In this document: piece after piece, positions 50,433-60,350 of the stretch
Numbering within the stretch: the stretch's first letter is position 1
Layout: each line of letters begins with the position of its first letter
From: Cyanophora paradoxa
Lineage: Eukaryota; Glaucocystophyceae; Cyanophorales; Cyanophoraceae
NCBI GenBank assembly: GCA_004431415.1
Contig: QPMI01000165.1
Location: 124,001 to 188,000 of the forward strand
DNA length: 64,000 bases
Direction of reading: 5' to 3'
Translations under genes and position numbers: made by a program
The notes under the pieces: generated by a model
Seen by the model: the letters and a program-made list of their open reading frames with translations, nothing else
Told to the model about the DNA's origin: nothing
The model's database searches: none

Positions 50433-52411
50433 GGTTGAGCCTGTGACCCCAAGTGTACCCCCAACGGAGGTGCCGGCCAGCGTCGTGGCCCCCGTCACCC
50501 CAAGCGTGCCCCCCACAGAGGCGTTCCCCAGCGTGGTTGCCCCGGTCACGCCAAGGGTACCCCCCAACGTGGTTGCCCCTGTGACCCCGAGTGTTCCCCC
50601 CACCGATGTGCCGGCCAGCGTCGTGGCCCCCGTCACCCCAAGCGTGCCCCCCACAGAGGTGTTCGCCAGGGTGGTCGCCCCGGTCACGCCAAGGGTACCC
50701 CCCAGCGTGGTGGCCCCCGACACGTCCAGGGTGCCCCCCACCGAGGCGCTGCCCCCTGTCAGGGTCAGGTCACCCTCCTGCGACGTGTAGTCGCCAGCCA
50801 CTGTCAGGGGGCCGCCCAGCGTGGTGGCGCCCGACACGTCCAGGGTGCCCCCCACCGAGGCGCTGCCCCCCGTCAGGGTCAGGTCACCCACCTGCGACGT
50901 GTAGTCGCCGGCCACTGTCAGAGCTCCTCCCAGCGTGGTGGCCCCGGACACGTCCAGGGTGGCCCCCACTGAGACAGCCCCCACAACGGCAACGTTGCCG
51001 CTGGGGTCTTCGGCCGTCACGGCCCGCCTCGTCTGGCCCATCCCCGCGGGGGCCTGAAGCAGCACGCGGCCACCAGTGGGGGTCCGGAACTGCAGCGTGT
51101 CAGGGGCGCCGATGACCGACCCTGAAGCTGTCTCAAAGGTGAGTGAGCCCGTCTGTTCAACGAGCCCCGGTGTCGCGTAGTGGCGGAAGCGGAGGCCGGA
51201 CCCTGCGGCCGGCTGCCCCCCGCTGGCCGAGGCGCCCGTGTCCTCGCTGACGTCGTCCGCCTGGTTCAGCGTGATGATGCGGTCCGCCGTGGAGACGGCC
51301 TCGGCCGTCACCGTGGTGAGGTTCACGATCGTGGCGTTGGACATGTTCACGGTGTCCAACGGGCCGCCAATCGTGATGGTCGTTGGGATCGCGTTGTTTG
51401 CGCCCACGTGCCCGATGGTGATTTCCCCCACGTCGGGCGCGCTACCAATGCTGATCGAGTTCGCCCCTGGCGGTGCGTCCAGCGACGCAGAGAAGAGGCC
51501 GCTGGTTGTCAGCAGGGACCCCGTGACCGAGACGGTGTTGTTGGGGCCGCTGGCGACGATAGACGAGGCATGGAGATCCCCAAGGCTATCGAGTGTACCC
51601 GTCACACTGAGTGTGTTCAGCGTTGTGTTTCCCGACACCCCCAGGGTGCCCCCCACCGAGGTGTGCCCCAGTGAGGTCGCCCCCATCACGCTCAGGGTTC
51701 CCCCTACCGAGGCGTTCCCCAGCGTGGTCGCCCCCGTCACACCGAGCGTACCCCCAACGGAGGTGTTTGTCAGCGTCGTAGCCCCTGCCACCCCAAGCGT
51801 ACCCCCAACGGAGGTGTTGGCCAGCGTCGTGGTCCCTGTGACCCCAAGCGTGCTCAGCGTCGTGTTCCCCGTCACCCCCAGGGCGCCCCCAACCGAGGCG
51901 TTTGCAGCCAGCGTGGTAGCACCCGTCACCCCAAGCGTACCTCCAACGGAGGTGTTGGTCAGGGTCGTACCACCCGTCACCCCGAGTGTACCCCCCACCG
52001 AGGTGTTGGCCAGTGTCGTGGCCCCCGTGACCCCAAGCGTGCTTAGCGTCGTGTTCCCTGTCACGCCCAGGGTGCCCCCGACCGAGGTGTTCGCCAGGGC
52101 GGTCGCCCCGGTCACGCCCAAGGTACCATCCACCGAGGTGTTGGCCAGAGTCGTGGCCCCTGTAACCCCAAGCGTGCTCAGCGAGGTCCCCCCCGTGACC
52201 CCGAGGGTGCCTCCCACCCTGACATTGGCTAGCGTCGTATCACCTGCCACGCCCAGGGTACCCCCAACGGAGGCATTTGCAAGCGTCGTCGCCCCCGTAA
52301 CCCCGAGCGTACCTCCAACCGAGGCGCTGGCAAGCGTGGTATTCCCTGTCACGCCCAGGGTACCCCCGACAGAGGCGCTGGCCAGCGTTGTGGCCCCCGT
52401 GACCCCGAGGG
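50433..52411 (-). CDS. Tail-fibre-like LGVTG-repeat protein, main array
   Basis: Dozens of 16-17-residue units, e.g. TTLANTSVGGTLGVTG and LDVSGATTLGGPLTVAGDY. A non-repeat middle domain (VNMSNATIVNLTTVTAEAVS, then RFRHYATPGLVEQTGSLTFE) lies near 51380-51000. Codons are regular with no internal stop over almost 2 kb. Parts of it recur at 26468-26851 and 59154-59343. The N-terminal (virion-attaching) end is missing: the array stops at a join near 52411. Confidence 0.65.
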
Positions 52412-52412
52412 T

Positions 52413-52768
52413 GCTCAGGCGTCGCCGAGCGCACCTGCGCGGGCTCGGCGACCGGCGACTGCACGGCCACGCTGCGGTTCCGTGCAGGCGGGGAGGAGAT
52501 CGTGGCCCAGGGCGTAAATCTCGGGCGCAACGCGCCCCCGCCCGGCGCGTACGTCGAGATCGAGCACGACCGCAGCAACCCCCGCGCCGCCCTGGGCCTC
52601 GCCAGCTGGAGCCGCAGCGGCGGCGCGCTCGTGCTCGCCCTCGTGCTCGTGCTAGCCGGCGTCGCAGTGGGGTTCGGCATGTCCCTGCGCTACCGCGTCG
52701 CGCGCTCGGGCAAGGTGGGCGCCGCCTCGGTGGGGGTCGGCGCCATCCGCCGGGCGTTTCGGTTGTAA
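52413..52768 (+). pseudogene. Viral membrane protein, C-terminal fragment
   Basis: Reads VAERTCAGSATGDCTATLRF, YVEIEHDRSNPRAALGLAS, then helix LVLALVLVLAGVAVGFGMSL and a basic end AIRRAFRL. No start codon; begins at the tail-fibre junction. Confidence 0.45.
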
Positions 52769-52799
52769 AGAACGTGCCGTACATGACACTCATTAATAG

Positions 52800-53486
52800 C
52801 TAGCTAGCGGGCGGGCCGCGGCCGGCCTGTCTCTGACACCACCACGGTGCGCGTACGCGCGTATGCAGATCAGGCCGGAGGCGGCGACGAGCTCGTGGGG
52901 CGGGGCCGGTCTCCAGCGCGTCGATCCAGCCGCCCAGGCGTCCACCATGCACCGCCTGACGTGGTCCGCCGCGACCAGCCGGTCCATGAGCGCCTCCGCC
53001 TCGGTTCGTGGCACGCACCCTATTCTCCGGCAGCTCCTCCGCGAGGGCGTGGATAATGAGCGCCACGCGGCCGCCCATGCTGGCCACGGTCTCGGCGGCC
53101 GCCTCGAGGGGGTCGGCCATGAAGCCGGACGGGCGGCGGAAGGGCCTCGCGCGGTCCTGCCCCAGGTTCCGCAGCAGGATCAGGCTGAGCTCCCCAAGCC
53201 CGTTCCCCGTGACGAGGGGCAGCGCCGCCTGCACCGCATGCTGGGTCGTCCCGGCGAGCTCCGCCTGCGGCCCCAGGCCGAGGAGCGCGGTAGGGATGAA
53301 GGATCGGCTCTCCATCCCCAGCGCGTGCACCCGCGTGGCCTTGCCGGCCTCGTGGGGCGGCAGGAGGAGCCGGTCGGTTCGCTCCAGGAGCTCGATCGCC
53401 TCCTTCCGGCCCTTCAGGGGCGAATCGATGTGCGCGAGGGGATTCTCGGGATCCGGATCGCCGGCTGTTGCCCGCGCGCGCTTCAT
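52800..53486 (-). CDS. Hypothetical viral protein with one frameshift
   Basis: MKRARATAGDPDPENPLAHI, LKGRKEAIELLERTDRLLLP, LVTGNGLGELSLILLRNLGQ, METVASMGGRVALIIHALAE-like helices. A shift near 53010 leads to EAEALMDRLVAADHVRRCMV and DAWAAGST. Probably one protein of about 200 residues. Unrecognised. Confidence 0.45.
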   Translation of the reverse strand: MKRARATAGDPDPENPLAHIDSPLKGRKEAIELLERTDRLLLPPHEAGKATRVHALGMESRSFIPTALLGLGPQAELAGTTQHAVQAALPLVTGNGLGELSLILLRNLGQDRARPFRRPSGFMADPLEAAAETVASMGGRVALIIHALAEELPENRVRATNRGGGAHGPAGRGGPRQAVHGGRLGGWIDALETGPAPRARRRLRPDLHTRVRAPWWCQRQAGRGPPAS

Positions 53487-53601
53487 CGGAGGAGGGTGCC
53501 GATGCGCGCAGTATCGGTCGGTCGGGCGGTAGGGGTACCGGCACTACGAGTTTTTCCGGTGCCGACTTGCACAGTCCGACCACACCCACACGTGCGCGCA
53601 C

Positions 53602-53972
53602 ATGGAGAGCATCAGCGGCCACTGCGACGACCTCTTCCTCGCTATGACAACTGCGGCCGCGGACGCCGAGCTCGAGGATCTCATCGGCTGCTCGAGCTCG
53701 GCACTGGCCCTCGCGGCGGCCGCGGCCCGGCAGCAGCCGCAGCGGCCTCCTGCTGCAGCGGCGTATCGCAGCAACAGTGCGGGATATAGTAGCACGCAGT
53801 CCGAGTCACCCGAGCCGCCCCCGGCGGCGGCGATTCGCGCGGTCGATCGGTCGGCATCGCCCTCGCGCGCGATCCCCGTGCGCTTCGTTGCGCCTAGGCC
53901 TGCGGCGGCGACTCCCCCGCCGCCGTCGCACTTCCGTCCGATCACGCCCCCCTCGCCGGCGGATGACCCCAC
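53602..53972 (+). pseudogene. N-terminal fragment, Ala/Ser/Pro-rich viral protein
   Basis: MESISGHCDDLFLAMTTAAA, ELEDLIGCSSSALALAAAAA, then Pro/Ala-rich to about 53972, where the strand of coding switches. Confidence 0.35.
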
Positions 53973-54260
53973 ATGCCGGCGTGGGCCGGGTGGACGTAGA
54001 GGTACTGGATTTCCACGCTGTCCACGGCTCTGGGTCCAAGCCGGCTTACGGCGACGCACCTGGCCGCGCCAGTCGGGTGCAGCGTCCTGACTGCCGTTCT
54101 GTAGTCGTCGGGCCACTTGACAGTGACGGTGGCCTGGTCGCTGGTGAGGCTGCCGGTGAGCTCGGCGATCACCTCCAGTGAGCTGAAGCCGTATCGGGGG
54201 GCGTCTTTGAACTTCCACCTGTACACCTCCTTGCTCTCCTCTGACTTCTTTCCAATGAAT
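53973..54260 (-). pseudogene. Unrecognised beta-rich fragment
   Basis: VYRWKFKDAPRYGFSSLEVI, AELTGSLTSDQATVTVKWPD, VSRLGPRAVDSVEIQYLYVH. Normal composition, both ends at junctions (left after GMWGH). Confidence 0.4.
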
Positions 54261-54279
54261 TCCAGTCGGTTTGGGCACG

Positions 54280-54552
54280 GGTTCGGAAGCTCGGGCTGCC
54301 TCCCCCTCGTGACCCGCCGCCCGCCGGGCGCCGAGCTGGGCCCGGGCTCGGGTTCACCACGCCGGCGCTTGACGGGCGGCGGCGCCGGCAGCGGGCTGGA
54401 GGGCGCGCTCTACGGCGCGAAGAGGCTCGCGGAGGGCGCCCCCCGGGCGGCCCTGGACGAGTTCAGGGCCGGGGTCGGGGCGCTCAATGTCCCCGTCGTC
54501 CGAGACCCCGCCACCGGGGCGCTCGAGATCGACTGGGCGAACGTCCACGGGG
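54280..54552 (+). pseudogene. Unrecognised fragment
   Basis: Reads GLEGALYGAKRLAEGAPRAA, LDEFRAGVGALNVPVVRDPA and TGALEIDWANVHGG, then joins antisense cysteine-rich repeats. Confidence 0.35.
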
Positions 54553-54780
54553 GGCGGGCTCCCAGCGGGGGTACAGTCCCCGCACAAGTCCCGGAGCTGC
54601 CCGGGCGGGCAGCCCGTCCCGGGGCACGTAGCGGGCGGCGGGCTCCCCGCGGGGACACAGTCTCCGCACGAGTTCTTGACCTGCTTCGGGGGGCAGCCCG
54701 TGGCCGGGCACACCCCCTGGCGATCGGAGCAGACGGGGGTCGCCGTCCCGCAGCCGACCACCTGGTGCGGCTTCCCCGCG
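54553..54780 (-). pseudogene. Cysteine-rich type 2 repeat fragment
   Basis: CPATGCPPKQVKNSCGDCVP and CPGTGCPPGQLRDLCGDCTP: three repeats of the type 2 family, no start or stop of its own. Confidence 0.55.
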
Positions 54781-55083
54781 GGGCACGCCAGCTTCCGCCC
54801 CACGGGCGACATCACCGGGACCCCCACCCTGGTGCAGAACCACTTCAACGGCCGGTGGGGCGGCGAGGAGCGCCGAACATACGCGAGCCTCGGCATCACC
54901 AGCGGCGCGGCCCCCTGGGCCCTCTACTTCGTCATGGACGCGGCCAGCTTCAAGATCTACCGGGTGGACACCTCGCCCCCGCAGCTCGTCTCCACGTTCA
55001 ACAACCGCATGCCCTCCACGCCCATTGTGCGCTTCGAGTCCGGGCCCTACGCTTGCACGCGGGTGCTGTTCGCGGTACCCTAG
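54781..55083 (+). pseudogene. C-terminal part of a collar-like structural protein
   Basis: GTPTLVQNHFNGRWGGEERR, YFVMDAASFKIYRVDTSPPQ and the end ACTRVLFAVP match the C-terminal half of the intact protein at 58132-58743. N-terminal half absent. Confidence 0.6.
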
Positions 55084-55257
55084 CAGGTCACACAGAGGCC
55101 AGAAGGTCGAAGGTGAACGCCACGGCAAGGTAGTACTGTTGTTCTGTTCCCCTTGGTCAGCCTGGCGCACCACCCGGCCTGCTCCGTCCCGCAGATGGCG
55201 TCCCCGTGGTGCACGAGCTGGTAGATCGGGACCTCCAAGTCGATCTCGGGCGGCATG
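55084..55257 (-). pseudogene. N-terminal fragment of an unrecognised protein
   Basis: MPPEIDLEVPIYQLVHHGDA, ICGTEQAGWCARLTKGNRTT. The ATG lies next to AT-rich upstream sequence (55258-55323), a plausible promoter. Confidence 0.35.
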
Positions 55258-55323
55258 ATAGTGGGAGGATGCGCTCACAGGGCTGCTAGACACGGTATAT
55301 CCTGTAGTATAATATCAACAACA

Positions 55324-55545
55324 CTACGGACGTGGGGTATTCCTACTCGCGATCGCGCCCGTGCCGTCCTGCTGCCTTGTGTCCCGCATGACGCGCAGGA
55401 CCGTATCGAAGAGGTAGGTGGGCCGACCCCAGCGCGTGTCGACGATCACGACAAAGAACCCCTCGCGGCGGAACTGGGGGATCATGCGCGCGTCCGGGGC
55501 TGCCACCGTGGTCGCCTGGAACCCCAGGCTGCCCCCTGTGTCGCA
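55324..55545 (-). pseudogene. C-terminal fragment of an unrecognised protein
   Basis: GGSLGFQATTVAAPDARMIP, QFRREGFFVVIVDTRWGRPT, YLFDTVLRVMRDTRQQDG. Ends at 55324; joins plus-strand coding at about 55545. Confidence 0.4.
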
Positions 55546-55720
55546 GTCGGTTGGCCCTTGGACCCGTGCCTCGTCTTCAACACGCGCACACACAAGTACA
55601 GGGTCCGGGGCACGTGCCCTGAGTGCGGGCGCCGCATCTCCTCGTTCTGCTCCCCCGACCACTGGCGCGACGTCCCCTTCGAGCGTCTGCAGGTCGGGTT
55701 GCCGCCGCCGCCGGCCGCCG
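55546..55720 (+). pseudogene. Zinc-finger-like fragment
   Basis: CLVFNTRTHKYRVRGTCPEC, GRRISSFCSPDHWRDVPFER: CPEC and FCSPDHW could form one zinc site. Both ends are junctions. Confidence 0.35.
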
Positions 55721-55726
55721 CCACCG

Positions 55727-56290
55727 CTACCCCCCGCCGCCCCCGCCGCCGGGGGCCGGCCGAGGCAGCAGCTGGAGGATCCGGTCCACCTTCTTGATCG
55801 CGGAGAGGGACCGGCCCGAGACGCCCGGGGCGACGTTGCGCGGCGGCGGCGAGGGGGGGCGCGGCGCCGCCTGCTGCTGCTGCTCGCCGCCGCCCTGCTG
55901 CTCCCCCCCGTCGCCCTGCTTCTTCTTCTTTGGCGCCGGCGGTGGGCCCGCCCCGGGAAAGAGGAGCGAGTAGAGGCCGCCGTCCATCAGGCGCGGCCGC
56001 GACTTGAACTCCGAGCACTTCCCCTCCCGCCGCCCCTCGGTCGTGTCGCACCGGCAGTAGCACAGCTGACGGGCCCCGCTGACGCCGATGACGAAGTACA
56101 CGTTGTTGTTGTTGTGCTCCGGGGGCTGCTTTGTGAGGTTCTCGCACCAGCGGCTCGTGGAGCGCGCCGTGTACGAGCGCTTCTTGCCGTTGCCGTCGTT
56201 CGCCCACGCCGCCGTGATCTCGGGTCGCCCGGGGAAGGCGTTGACGATGAAGTTGCGGATCGACTGGAAGAGGCACTCTGACGAGCTACA
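55727..56290 (-). pseudogene. Herpes/pox-type primase zinc-binding region fragment
   Basis: LFQSIRNFIVNAFPGRPEIT, ARSTSRWCENLTKQPPEHNN, NNVYFVIGVSGARQLCYCRC, TTEGRREGKCSEFKSRPRLM. The order 'WCEN...H..NNVYFVI....Q.C.C.....GKC..F.S' resembles the zinc site at the end of AEP/UL52-like primase domains, the N-terminal half of D5-type proteins. A Lys/Gln/Gly-rich linker and SLSAIKKVDRILQLLPRP follow. It may belong with 23132-23520. Confidence 0.45.
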
Positions 56291-56299
56291 GCATACACC

Positions 56300-56680
56300 A
56301 TGGCGGTGGAGGGGAGAGGTGCGGAGGAGGAGGAGGAGGATGAGGAGGAGGAGGAGGAGGAGGAGGAGGAGTCTTTGGACCCCCCTGCCGCCGCGGCCGG
56401 CACCCTGCGCGGCCTGCGGCATCCACTGGGTGGGGTCGTCCCACGCACGCTGCCTTGCCTGTCGCCTCGGCGTGGCGGCACCCGCACGGCCCGGCGGCGA
56501 CAGGCATGTGAGCGACGTCCACGTGGTCGCCAGCATCCTCGCCGGCAGCCCCTGGCGCCCCGTCTCCCCCGACCTCGTCGCCCCCCCGCGCCAGGGGTGC
56601 GCCATCGGCGCCGGGTCCGTCTACCTCCCCGACTTCACCTTCTCCCTCCCAGACATCGTCGTCGAAGCCGATGTGCACCA
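56300..56680 (+). pseudogene. PD-(D/E)XK-type endonuclease with CxxC start, truncated
   Basis: MAVEGRGAEEEEEDEEEEEE opens an acidic N-terminus. After a shift the frame gives PCAACGIHWVGSSHARCLAC and YLPDFTFSLPDIVVEADVHH. 'C..C...AR..C..C' followed by 'PDF.....VVE.D..H' fits viral nucleases of this fold. It is cut exactly after EADVHH. Confidence 0.45.
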
Positions 56681-57682
56681 CCCGCAGAGGTCCAGCTGCT
56701 GGCCAGGCGGGCAGCCCGTCTCCGGGCACACCGCGAGCTCCTGGGCGGTCCACTCAACGCAGACCCCGCAGCCAATGTCAAGCTTCGGGGCCTCCTTGGG
56801 GCACCCATTGGAGCACTCGGGCTTCTCCTGGCCCTTCCACCAACACTCGTGGCACGCGTTGTTCTTGTCCTGTCCCGGGGGGCACTGGGTCTCGCGGCAC
56901 AGTGCCCCAGGGGGCACGCGGAACTCGGACGAGCACTCGCCGCACTCGTTCTTGCGCTGGTAGGGGGGGCAGCCGGTGTTGGGACAGACGAGGTTCGGGG
57001 ACCCGACCATGCGATCGTCTATGCAGACACCGGGCCCGCACTGGGGGGCGGCAGCCTGGCCGGGGGCACACCCGTCGTCACAGACGGGCTTCTCGCGGCC
57101 CTTGGTCCAGCACTCGCGACACGAGTTGTTCTTGTCCTGCCCGGGCGGACACCCGGTCGTGGGGCAGATGGCAGGAGCACGGGACGGGTCGAGCGTACAG
57201 TCACCACAGCGGTCGAGGCGGCCCTCGGGGAAGCCGCGGGCGATGCAGGCGGGGTCGGTGCAGGTGCTGTTGTCGCCGCCGCAGGCCCCGCAGCGGTCCC
57301 GCAGCTGGCCGGCGGGGCATCCGGCGTCGGTGCACGACATGCCATTGCCGCCGCAGACACCACAGCGGTCTCGCATCATCCCGGCGGGGCAGCCCGTCGA
57401 GGTGCAGGTAGAGCCGTCGCCGCCGCAGACGCCGCAGAAGTCGCGGGCCTGGCCGGCAGGGCAGCGGGGCAGCCGCGGGGCCGCCCCCGGGTCGTAACCA
57501 AGTGCTCGTTCAAGCTCGTCGGCCGCTGGGCCTGCTCCCGCCGGACCCCGTGAGGCTGCATAGGTGGCCCCAAGGGCCGCGAGGGCCACAACGACGGCGA
57601 GGGTGGCGCCGGCAGCTTTGAGGCTCCCGCCGCCGCCGCCGCCGCCGGGCACCCCAGGCGGTTGAGGCGCAGGCACAGACAT
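56681..57682 (-). CDS. Membrane-anchored cysteine-rich protein, type 2, most complete copy
   Basis: MSVPAPQPPGVPGGGGGGGS, then anchor AGATLAVVVALAALGATYAA, then Cys units (CGVCGGDGSTCTSTGCPAGM, CPTTGCPPGQDKNNSCRECW, CPNTGCPPYQRKNECGECSS) to about 56700. The frame runs to a stop at 56621 through the neighbouring fragment. A type II membrane topology with a disulfide-rich outer stalk is likely. AT-rich sequence upstream (57683-57740) may hold its promoter. Confidence 0.65.
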
Positions 57683-57740
57683 ATGTTGTCGCTGGGTTCA
57701 CTACAGGAACCGCAAAGATAAATAAAAGGCGAGCAGGAGA

Positions 57741-57882
57741 CTATTTTACTTGGGCACCGCCGGCGCCGCCGCTGCTGCTGAGAATCCGGAAGCTGCCACC
57801 GGAGCGCCTCAGGGGGCCCCAGAAGAGGAGGTTGCCGTCGCCGGTGCGGCTGGTGTCCGAGAAGGGCCGTTGGATGTAATGC
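57741..57882 (-). pseudogene. C-terminal fragment of an unrecognised protein
   Basis: TWHYIQRPFSDTSRTGDGNL, LFWGPLRRSGGSFRILSSSG, ending GGAQVK. Joined at about 57882 to the phosphodiesterase N-terminus on the same strand, out of frame. Confidence 0.35.
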
Positions 57883-58084
57883 CATGTCGCTCCGGGGGCT
57901 GCCCCGTGCATATTGTCGCGTACGACGTGCGGGATACGGTGGGGAGGGGCGCAAGGGCGCGCCGGACCCATCCACGGCCCTGCCGGACGAGGGATTCGAC
58001 GTATCCCAGCTCCTGGCGGGCGACGTCGTACCGAAGGCCGTCTACGATGACGAGGATCACGCCAAATCGTCCTTTGCGGGGCAT
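57883..58084 (-). pseudogene. Type I phosphodiesterase/nucleotide pyrophosphatase-like, N-terminal part
   Basis: FGVILVIVDGLRYDVARQEL, LAPLPTVSRTSYATICTGQP, PERHGITSN. VDGLR gives a metal-binding Asp, 'PT.SR.SY..I.TG..P..HGI..N' the nucleophile loop. This is the alkaline-phosphatase superfamily (ENPP-like) start. The C-terminal part is on the other strand at 59344. Confidence 0.65.
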
Positions 58085-58131
58085 CGGTGTTTTTACACTG
58101 AGCGATTATTTTTAGTGAAAGGGTGAGATCG

Positions 58132-58743
58132 ATGGCGCTCCCCTCCGAAGGCCCCATCTCCTTCGGCGCGATCCGGAGCGCCCTGAACGGCCCGCCGGTG
58201 GGGAGGCCCTCCCCCATGTCGCTCTACTGGGGGGCCACGAACGGCGTGCCAACCTCGGGCCCCCTCAGCTTCTCGCACTTCCGCGGCAGGGCCCCGCTGC
58301 GGTCCGTGGGGGGCAGTGCCGCCGTGGTCGACCCCGCCCTGAGCGTCTACGGGATGCGCTTCCTCTTGCAGTGCTCGGACGGGACCGCGGGGGGCAGCCT
58401 CAACTTCTTCGGCCACGAGAGCAACTTCGACCCCCTCGTCTACCACGGCAGCTTCCGCCCTTTCGGAAACGTCCAGAGCCCCAACATCGTGCAGAACACA
58501 TTCAGCGGGGGGTGGGCCTGGGAGGAGCGCCGCACCTACGGGAGCTTCGGCATCACCAACACCACCGCGCCCTGGGCCCTCTACTTCGTCATGGACGCGG
58601 CCAGCTTCAAGATCTACCGGGCGGACACCTCGCCCCCCCAGCTCGTCTACACGTTCAACAATCGCTTTCCGTCGACGACGCCCATCCGGCGCTTCGAGGC
58701 GTCGCCCTACACGTGCACCCGGGTGCTGTTCGCGGTGCCCTAG
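58132..58743 (+). CDS. Phage-collar-like virion protein, 203 residues, intact
   Basis: MALPSEGPISFGAIRSALNG, MSLYWGATNGVPTSGPLSFS, HFRGR, then a beta-rich second domain (LNFFGHESNFDPLVYHGSFR, YFVMDAASFKIYRADTSPPQ) and the end TCTRVLFAVP. The 'LPSEGPISFG.I...L.......P.SGPLSFS.F.G' start is common in phage baseplate or fibre proteins and in giant viruses. Partial paralogues at 54781-55083 and 58926-59153. Confidence 0.6.
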   Translation: MALPSEGPISFGAIRSALNGPPVGRPSPMSLYWGATNGVPTSGPLSFSHFRGRAPLRSVGGSAAVVDPALSVYGMRFLLQCSDGTAGGSLNFFGHESNFDPLVYHGSFRPFGNVQSPNIVQNTFSGGWAWEERRTYGSFGITNTTAPWALYFVMDAASFKIYRADTSPPQLVYTFNNRFPSTTPIRRFEASPYTCTRVLFAVP

Positions 58744-58925
58744 GTCGCGGCGCGATATGCTGCCGGCACAGGCGCGCGGTGCGTGCCCTAGATGACGGAG
58801 AACACCACGGCCAGATGGTACTCGAGCGGGGGAAGCGGCGGCTCAGACGACGAGGGCCGAATCGCCCGCGGGGCGTCTAGAACTTTCTCACAGCCCGTCT
58901 TCGCGGGGCGACGTCTTCTCACAGC

Positions 58926-59153
58926 ATGGCGGCCGCCACCGGCGCCCCGCTGCCCTCCGAAGGCCCCATCTCCTTCGGCGCGATCCGGAGCGCCCTGAAC
59001 GGCCCGCCGGCGGGGACGCCCTCACCCATGTCGCTCTACTGGGGGGCCACGAACGGCATGCCAACCTCGGGCCCCCTCAGCTTCTCGCACTTCCGCGGCA
59101 GGGCCCCGCTGCGGTCCGAGGGGGTCGGCGTCGTGGTCAGCCCCGGCCTGAGC
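58926..59153 (+). pseudogene. Collar-like protein, N-terminal part only
   Basis: MAAATGAPLPSEGPISFGAI, MSLYWGATNGMPTSGPLSFS: near-copy of the start of 58132-58743, cut at about 59153 where antisense tail-fibre sequence begins. Confidence 0.6.
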
Positions 59154-59343
59154 TGTCAGGGTACCCCCCAGCGTGGTGGCCCCCGACACGTCCAGGGTGC
59201 CCCCCACCGAGGCGCTGCCCCCCGTCAGGGTCAGGTCACCCTCCTGCGACGTGTAGTCGCCGGCCACTGCCAGGGGGCCGCCCAGCGTGGTGGCCCCTGA
59301 CACGTCCAGGGTGGCCCCCACTGAGACAGCCCCCACAACGGCG
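59154..59343 (-). repeat. Tail-fibre gene fragment
   Basis: Encodes LDVSGATTLGGPLAVAGDYT and SVGGTLDVSGATTLGGTL, near-identical to units within 50700-50990 but with one unit skipped. No start or stop. Confidence 0.8.
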
Positions 59344-59705
59344 ACCCACCTCGAAGGCCCGGACCGCGTCGGGCACGCCTCGGGCCCCGGCCGGGACTAC
59401 CACCAGGCCGTTGAGGCGATCGACGAGCTCCTCGGGCTCTACCTGCCAGAGTGGCTCAAGACGCACCACGTCGTGATCACGGCCGACCACGGCATCGACC
59501 GGCACAGGAGCCATGGCGGTACGGGGAAGGCGCTCAGGCACGTCCCGTTGTACTTCCTGCCATCTGGATCCGGATCATCGCGACCCCCGCCCCCGCCGCC
59601 CCCCGACCCCGTCGACGTCCCGCTTGAGGCGGTCGCCGGCATTGTGATTGGTGCACTGGCGCCCGCGTCCCGCGGGCGATCGATATCCTCCACGCATCGA
59701 TCATG
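59344..59705 (+). pseudogene. Type I phosphodiesterase-like, C-terminal part
   Basis: THLEGPDRVGHASGPGRDYH with D..GH metal ligands, AVEAIDELLGLYLPEWLKTH, HVVITADHGIDRHRSHGGTG with the DHG motif, and RHVPLYFLPSG. This completes the ENPP-like fold begun at 58084-57883 except for a missing middle of roughly 100-150 residues. Ends at TGA about 59705. Confidence 0.65.
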
Positions 59706-59715
59706 AAGCCGGCCG

Positions 59716-60350
59716 TTGATGTCGGACAGCGCCGCCGCCCCCGCCCCCGCCCCGCCCCCCCTCTCCTGCTGGTGCGGGCGGGCCGTGCGGGCGGTCAGGC
59801 CCGCCGGCGCCTCCGCCAACACCTACGTGCCCCTCGCGCCCGTTTGCGACCTCCACGCCAACCTCATGTGCGCCGGCTGCGGCCTGCGGCGCGGCGGCCA
59901 GGCGCGGGCCGACGGGAAGGCCCTGCCCCTCTGCGTCGCCTGCGACAAGGCCTCGCGCGGCGAGATGTGCCTCAAGTGCGGGGAGCGGGCCGCCACGCGG
60001 CGCGCCTGCACGTCCTGCAGCCGCCTCTGCGTCGTCGAGGGGTGCTCGGCGCGCCGCGCGAGGCCCTCCCGGCCCCGCCCTACTGCGAGGCCCACGCCCT
60101 GCCCCCGCCCTGCGCGGCCTGCGGCGTGCCCGTCTCCCTCCGTGCCCCGACCCGGCGCCTGGCCCTGGCCGTGTCGTTCGTGGGCGGCGGCGGCGGCCCG
60201 GGCCGAGTGGCGGCCCTCCTCGCGTGCTCGCTCGGGGTCTCCCGTGCCTCCTCCCTCTTCCTCACGCGCCCCCCTGCGCGCACCTTCTGGCGCGCCCTCT
60301 CGGTTGCGCGCGCCGCCGGCGACGGGGCCCCAGTGCTGCTGCCCGGGGGC
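59716..60350 (+). CDS. Cysteine-rich zinc-finger protein, truncated
   Basis: Start near 59716 (MSDSAAAPAPAPPPLSCWCG), then MCAGCGLRRGGQARADGKAL, LCVACDKASRGEMCLKCGER, RACTSCSRLCVVEGC. After a frame change near 60060 it continues YCEAHALPPPCAACGVPVSL and AVSFVGGGGGPGRVAALLAC. Repeated CxxC pairs suggest several zinc sites. A related fragment is at 34958. Runs in frame into the next piece. Confidence 0.45.

Noticed and set aside
50433..52411. Regular short repeats as a CRISPR array
   Set aside because: Repeat units are codon-length multiples with degenerate third positions and no unique spacers; they encode LGVTG protein repeats.
51238..52803. Long plus-strand frame of 521 codons opposite the fibre gene
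   Set aside because: Val/Pro-rich antisense shadow of the LGVTG repeats; ends in unrelated sequence.
54117..55133. 338-codon plus-strand frame
   Set aside because: Passes through antisense cysteine-rich repeats and an out-of-frame collar-like fragment; only 54280-54552 within it reads as protein.
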